Shown one piece after another: positions 36,496 to 39,109 of a DNA stretch of 39,109 nucleotides. The translations under genes and the position numbers were made by a program. The DNA comes from Verrucomicrobiaceae bacterium (GTDB lineage: Bacteria; Verrucomicrobiota; Verrucomicrobiia; Verrucomicrobiales; Verrucomicrobiaceae). The notes below the pieces were generated by a model, which was given only the letters and a program-made list of their open reading frames with translations, did not search any database and was not told where the DNA came from. The DNA is taken from positions 1 through 39,109 of the forward strand of contig JAIXVB010000444.1 of assembly GCA_027483245.1 (NCBI GenBank). The letters are read 5' to 3'. Every line of letters starts with the position of its first letter. Positions within the stretch are counted from its first letter, which is position 1.

Positions 36496-37920
36496 ATGTT
36501 CTCCGCTCTCTCTGACAAACTCGAAGATGCCTTCCGCAAACTGCGCGGTCTGGGCAAGATCAGTGAATCCAATGTGACTGACGCCATGCGGGAGATCCGT
36601 CTGGCGCTGTTGGAGGCCGATGTGGACTTCAAGGTGACAAAGGACCTCGTGGAAGCGGTCAAAACCCGGGCGCTGGGTGAAGAAGTCCTCAAGAATGTGA
36701 CGCCTGGGCAGCAGATCGTGAAGATTTTCCACGATGAGCTGGCCAAGATCCTCGGCGGGGGCGCCTCAGAACTCGATCTCAGTCCTCCGCAGCGCATCTT
36801 GATGGTGGGTCTGAATGGCGCGGGTAAAACCACGACTTCGGCGAAGTTGGCTTCCTGGCTGAAAAAGCAGGGCAAACGTCCGTTGCTGATCGCGCTGGAC
36901 CTTTATCGTCCGGCGGCGGTGACCCAGCTCCAGGTCCTGGGGCAGCAGCTCGGGGTGCCCGTGTGCGTGCCGCCGGTGGGTGAGACGGACGTCGTGAAAG
37001 CCACCAAAGCAGCGCTGGTTTGGCTGGAGCAGCAGGGCAGTGGCATCGCCATCTTTGATACCGCAGGTCGGCAGGATGTGGATGAACCCTTGCTGGCGGA
37101 ATTGAAAAAGGTGCGTGACCTCGTCCAGCCACGCGAGACCCTCCTCGTCGCGGATGCGGCCACGGGTCAGCAGGCGGTGAGTGTGGCCACCAAGTTCCAT
37201 GAGACCGTGACCATCACGGGTCTGATCATGTCGAAGCTGGACGGGGATGCACGCGGTGGCGCGTTGCTTTCCATGCGTCAGGTCACGGGCTGTCCGGTGA
37301 AGTTCATCGGGGTCGGTGAAAAGGTGGATCAACTGGAAGTCTTCCACCCCGATCGCATGGCCCAGCGCATCCTCGGCATGGGTGACGTGGTCAGCCTCGT
37401 GGAGAAAGCCGCGCAGGAGATCGATGAGAAGGAGGCGACGAACATGATGCGCCGCCTGGAGCAGAACAAATTCGATTTTAATGACTTCCTGGGTCAGCTC
37501 CGATTCATGAAGAAACTCGGGCCGCTGGAGGGTCTGCTGGGCATGATCCCGGGCATGGGAAAACTCAAGGGCATGCCGGGAGTCGATGACAAACGCATGA
37601 AGCACGTTGAGGCGATCATTCTCTCCATGACCCCGAAAGAGCGTGCCAAACCGGACATCATCAATGGCAGTCGGCGCAAACGCATTGCCAAAGGCTGTGG
37701 TCGCCCGGTGGTGGAGATCAATCAGCTGCTGAAACAGTTCGAGATGATGCGTGGCCTGATGAAGAACAAAGGCGCGATGGCGCAGATGGCAGGTGGCCTT
37801 TTTGGCGGTGGGCCTGGCGGCATGGGCGGCGGTATGCCCCAACTACCCAAGGGCATGATGCCTGGAGGCAAGCTGCCGAAGATGAGCAAGTTCGGCAAAG
37901 GTTTCCGCCTAGGCGGTTAG
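36496..37920 (+). CDS. ffh: Signal recognition particle protein
   Basis: GLNGAGKTTTSAKLASWLKKQGKRPLLIALDLYRPAAVTQL, DTAGRQDVDEPLL, SKLDGDARGGALL, M-domain MTPKERAKPDIINGSRRKRIAKGCG, Met/Gly-rich C-terminus. Confidence 0.97.
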   Translation: MFSALSDKLEDAFRKLRGLGKISESNVTDAMREIRLALLEADVDFKVTKDLVEAVKTRALGEEVLKNVTPGQQIVKIFHDELAKILGGGASELDLSPPQRILMVGLNGAGKTTTSAKLASWLKKQGKRPLLIALDLYRPAAVTQLQVLGQQLGVPVCVPPVGETDVVKATKAALVWLEQQGSGIAIFDTAGRQDVDEPLLAELKKVRDLVQPRETLLVADAATGQQAVSVATKFHETVTITGLIMSKLDGDARGGALLSMRQVTGCPVKFIGVGEKVDQLEVFHPDRMAQRILGMGDVVSLVEKAAQEIDEKEATNMMRRLEQNKFDFNDFLGQLRFMKKLGPLEGLLGMIPGMGKLKGMPGVDDKRMKHVEAIILSMTPKERAKPDIINGSRRKRIAKGCGRPVVEINQLLKQFEMMRGLMKNKGAMAQMAGGLFGGGPGGMGGGMPQLPKGMMPGGKLPKMSKFGKGFRLGG

Positions 37921-37929
37921 TCGCTGAGC

Positions 37930-38015
37930 GCAGCTCTGGCATCCAAGGATGGGCGGCAAACCCATGAGGAAGTTCGTGGGGCGGAGCCATGCTCGCCGCT
38001 TGACCCCAGAGCTGC
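37930..38015 (+). ncRNA. Candidate structured RNA element between ffh and htpG (four-way-junction-like)
   Basis: Closing stem GCAGCTCTGG/CCAGAGCTGC (37930-37939/38006-38015) with three internal hairpins read by eye. Confidence 0.45.
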
Positions 38016-38072
38016 CCCCACTATCCTCCGCGCCCGCTTTCCCAAGAAAGCCAACCCCTTACACAACACCCT

Positions 38073-39109
38073 ATGAGCACCCCCACCACTCACGATTTCC
38101 AGGCCGAGGTGAAGCAGGTCTTGGACATCGTCATCCACAGCCTCTACACCGACCGCGAAATCTTCATCCGTGAGTTGGTCTCCAATGCCGCGGACTCTCT
38201 CGAGAAAATGCGCCTGACGCAGCTCACGGAGAACGATGTCTTCGGCGCTGAGTTGCCCCTGGAGATCAGCATCACCACGGATGAAGCGGCCGGCACTCTC
38301 ACCATCGCCGATCACGGCATCGGCCTGACGCGCGCGGAACTCGTGGAGAATCTGGGCACCATCGCCCACTCCGGTTCCAAGGCCTTTGCCGCAGCGCTGA
38401 AAAACGCAGGCAAGGGCGGAGACGCCTCCCTCATTGGCCAGTTCGGTGTCGGTTTTTACAGCGCCTTCATGGTCGCTGAAGAGGTGCAGGTTTACACCCA
38501 CTCCTGGCGCCAAGACGGCGAGCACCTCGTCTGGTCCAGCACGGGCGCAGGCACCTACACCATCGACGACTCAGCCGATCAGCAGCGCGGTGCACGCATC
38601 GTGATCAAGCTGAAGGAAGACGCGCTGGAGTTCTGCCAACCGCAGCGAGTGAAGAGCATCCTCGGCAAGTATTCGAACTTCGTCAGCTTTCCGATCCAGC
38701 TCAATGGCGAGCGCGTGAACACGGTGGAGGCCATCTGGCTGAAGAACAAAGACGAGGTCACGGAGGAGCAATACAAGGCCTTCTATCAATTCACCGCGCG
38801 TGCCTTTGATGAGCCAAGTTATCGCCTGCATTTCCAAGCCGATGCACCGTTGGTTATCAACGCGCTGCTGTTCCTGCCGGATCAAAACATGGAGTCATTT
38901 GGCATGGGCCAGATGGAGCCGAATGTCGGTCTTTACTGCAAGAAGGTCCTTATCGACCCGAGCCCGAAGAAGCTGCTGCCCGAATGGATGCGCTTTGTGC
39001 GAGGCGTGATCGATAGCGAAGATCTGCCACTGAACATTTCACGCGAGTCCATGCAGGACAGCGCCCTGGTGCGTAAACTGGGAGAAGTGGTGACGAAGCG
39101 ACTGCTGAA
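38073..39109 (+). CDS. htpG: Molecular chaperone HtpG (Hsp90), truncated by the window end
   Basis: Translated manually: MSTPTTHDFQAEVKQVLDIVIHSLYTDREIFIRELVSNAADSLEKMRLTQ..., then TIADHGIGLTRAELVENLGTIAHSGSKAF and LIGQFGVGFYSAFMVA. Absent from the ORF track because it has no stop in the window. Confidence 0.96.
   Translation, partial: MSTPTTHDFQAEVKQVLDIVIHSLYTDREIFIRELVSNAADSLEKMRLTQLTENDVFGAELPLEISITTDEAAGTLTIADHGIGLTRAELVENLGTIAHSGSKAFAAALKNAGKGGDASLIGQFGVGFYSAFMVAEEVQVYTHSWRQDGEHLVWSSTGAGTYTIDDSADQQRGARIVIKLKEDALEFCQPQRVKSILGKYSNFVSFPIQLNGERVNTVEAIWLKNKDEVTEEQYKAFYQFTARAFDEPSYRLHFQADAPLVINALLFLPDQNMESFGMGQMEPNVGLYCKKVLIDPSPKKLLPEWMRFVRGVIDSEDLPLNISRESMQDSALVRKLGEVVTKRLL

Noticed and set aside
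37961-37980. SRP RNA (4.5S) next to ffh, suggested by GGAAG in a hairpin loop
   Set aside because: The conserved domain IV pattern (GGTCAGG...GGAAGGAAGCAGCC-like) is not present around this loop.

Overview
This 39.1 kb window looks chromosomal and, judging only from protein character and gene content, probably verrucomicrobial (inference, no database used). It is almost fully coding, with about 30 protein genes and one tRNA-Gly(GCC). Recognisable blocks are: a pentapeptide-repeat protein and an LptF/LptG permease; a divergent ECF-type sigma factor / Ser-Thr kinase-TPR pair; a plus-strand run (5.9-20.6 kb) of redox/detoxification enzymes around a complete RND efflux operon; a glycosyltransferase-ApbE pair; a tail-specific protease; metabolic genes; tRNA-Gly-prmA; MocA-type oxidoreductase, PQQ-repeat protein, ispF and potD; a Glu-rich repeat protein; ffh; and a truncated htpG that is missing from the ORF track. 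No phage, transposase, CRISPR array or classical defence system was found. The least explained signal lies in the short intergenic gaps, many of which carry perfect or near-perfect inverted repeats, often just upstream of start codons. These include a possible four-way-junction RNA between ffh and htpG, a hairpin between a Shine-Dalgarno and an AUG, two dispersed hairpin repeat families, and an 18-copy octamer minisatellite with three homogeneous blocks. All base pairing was read by eye; no folding energies or homology searches were run.
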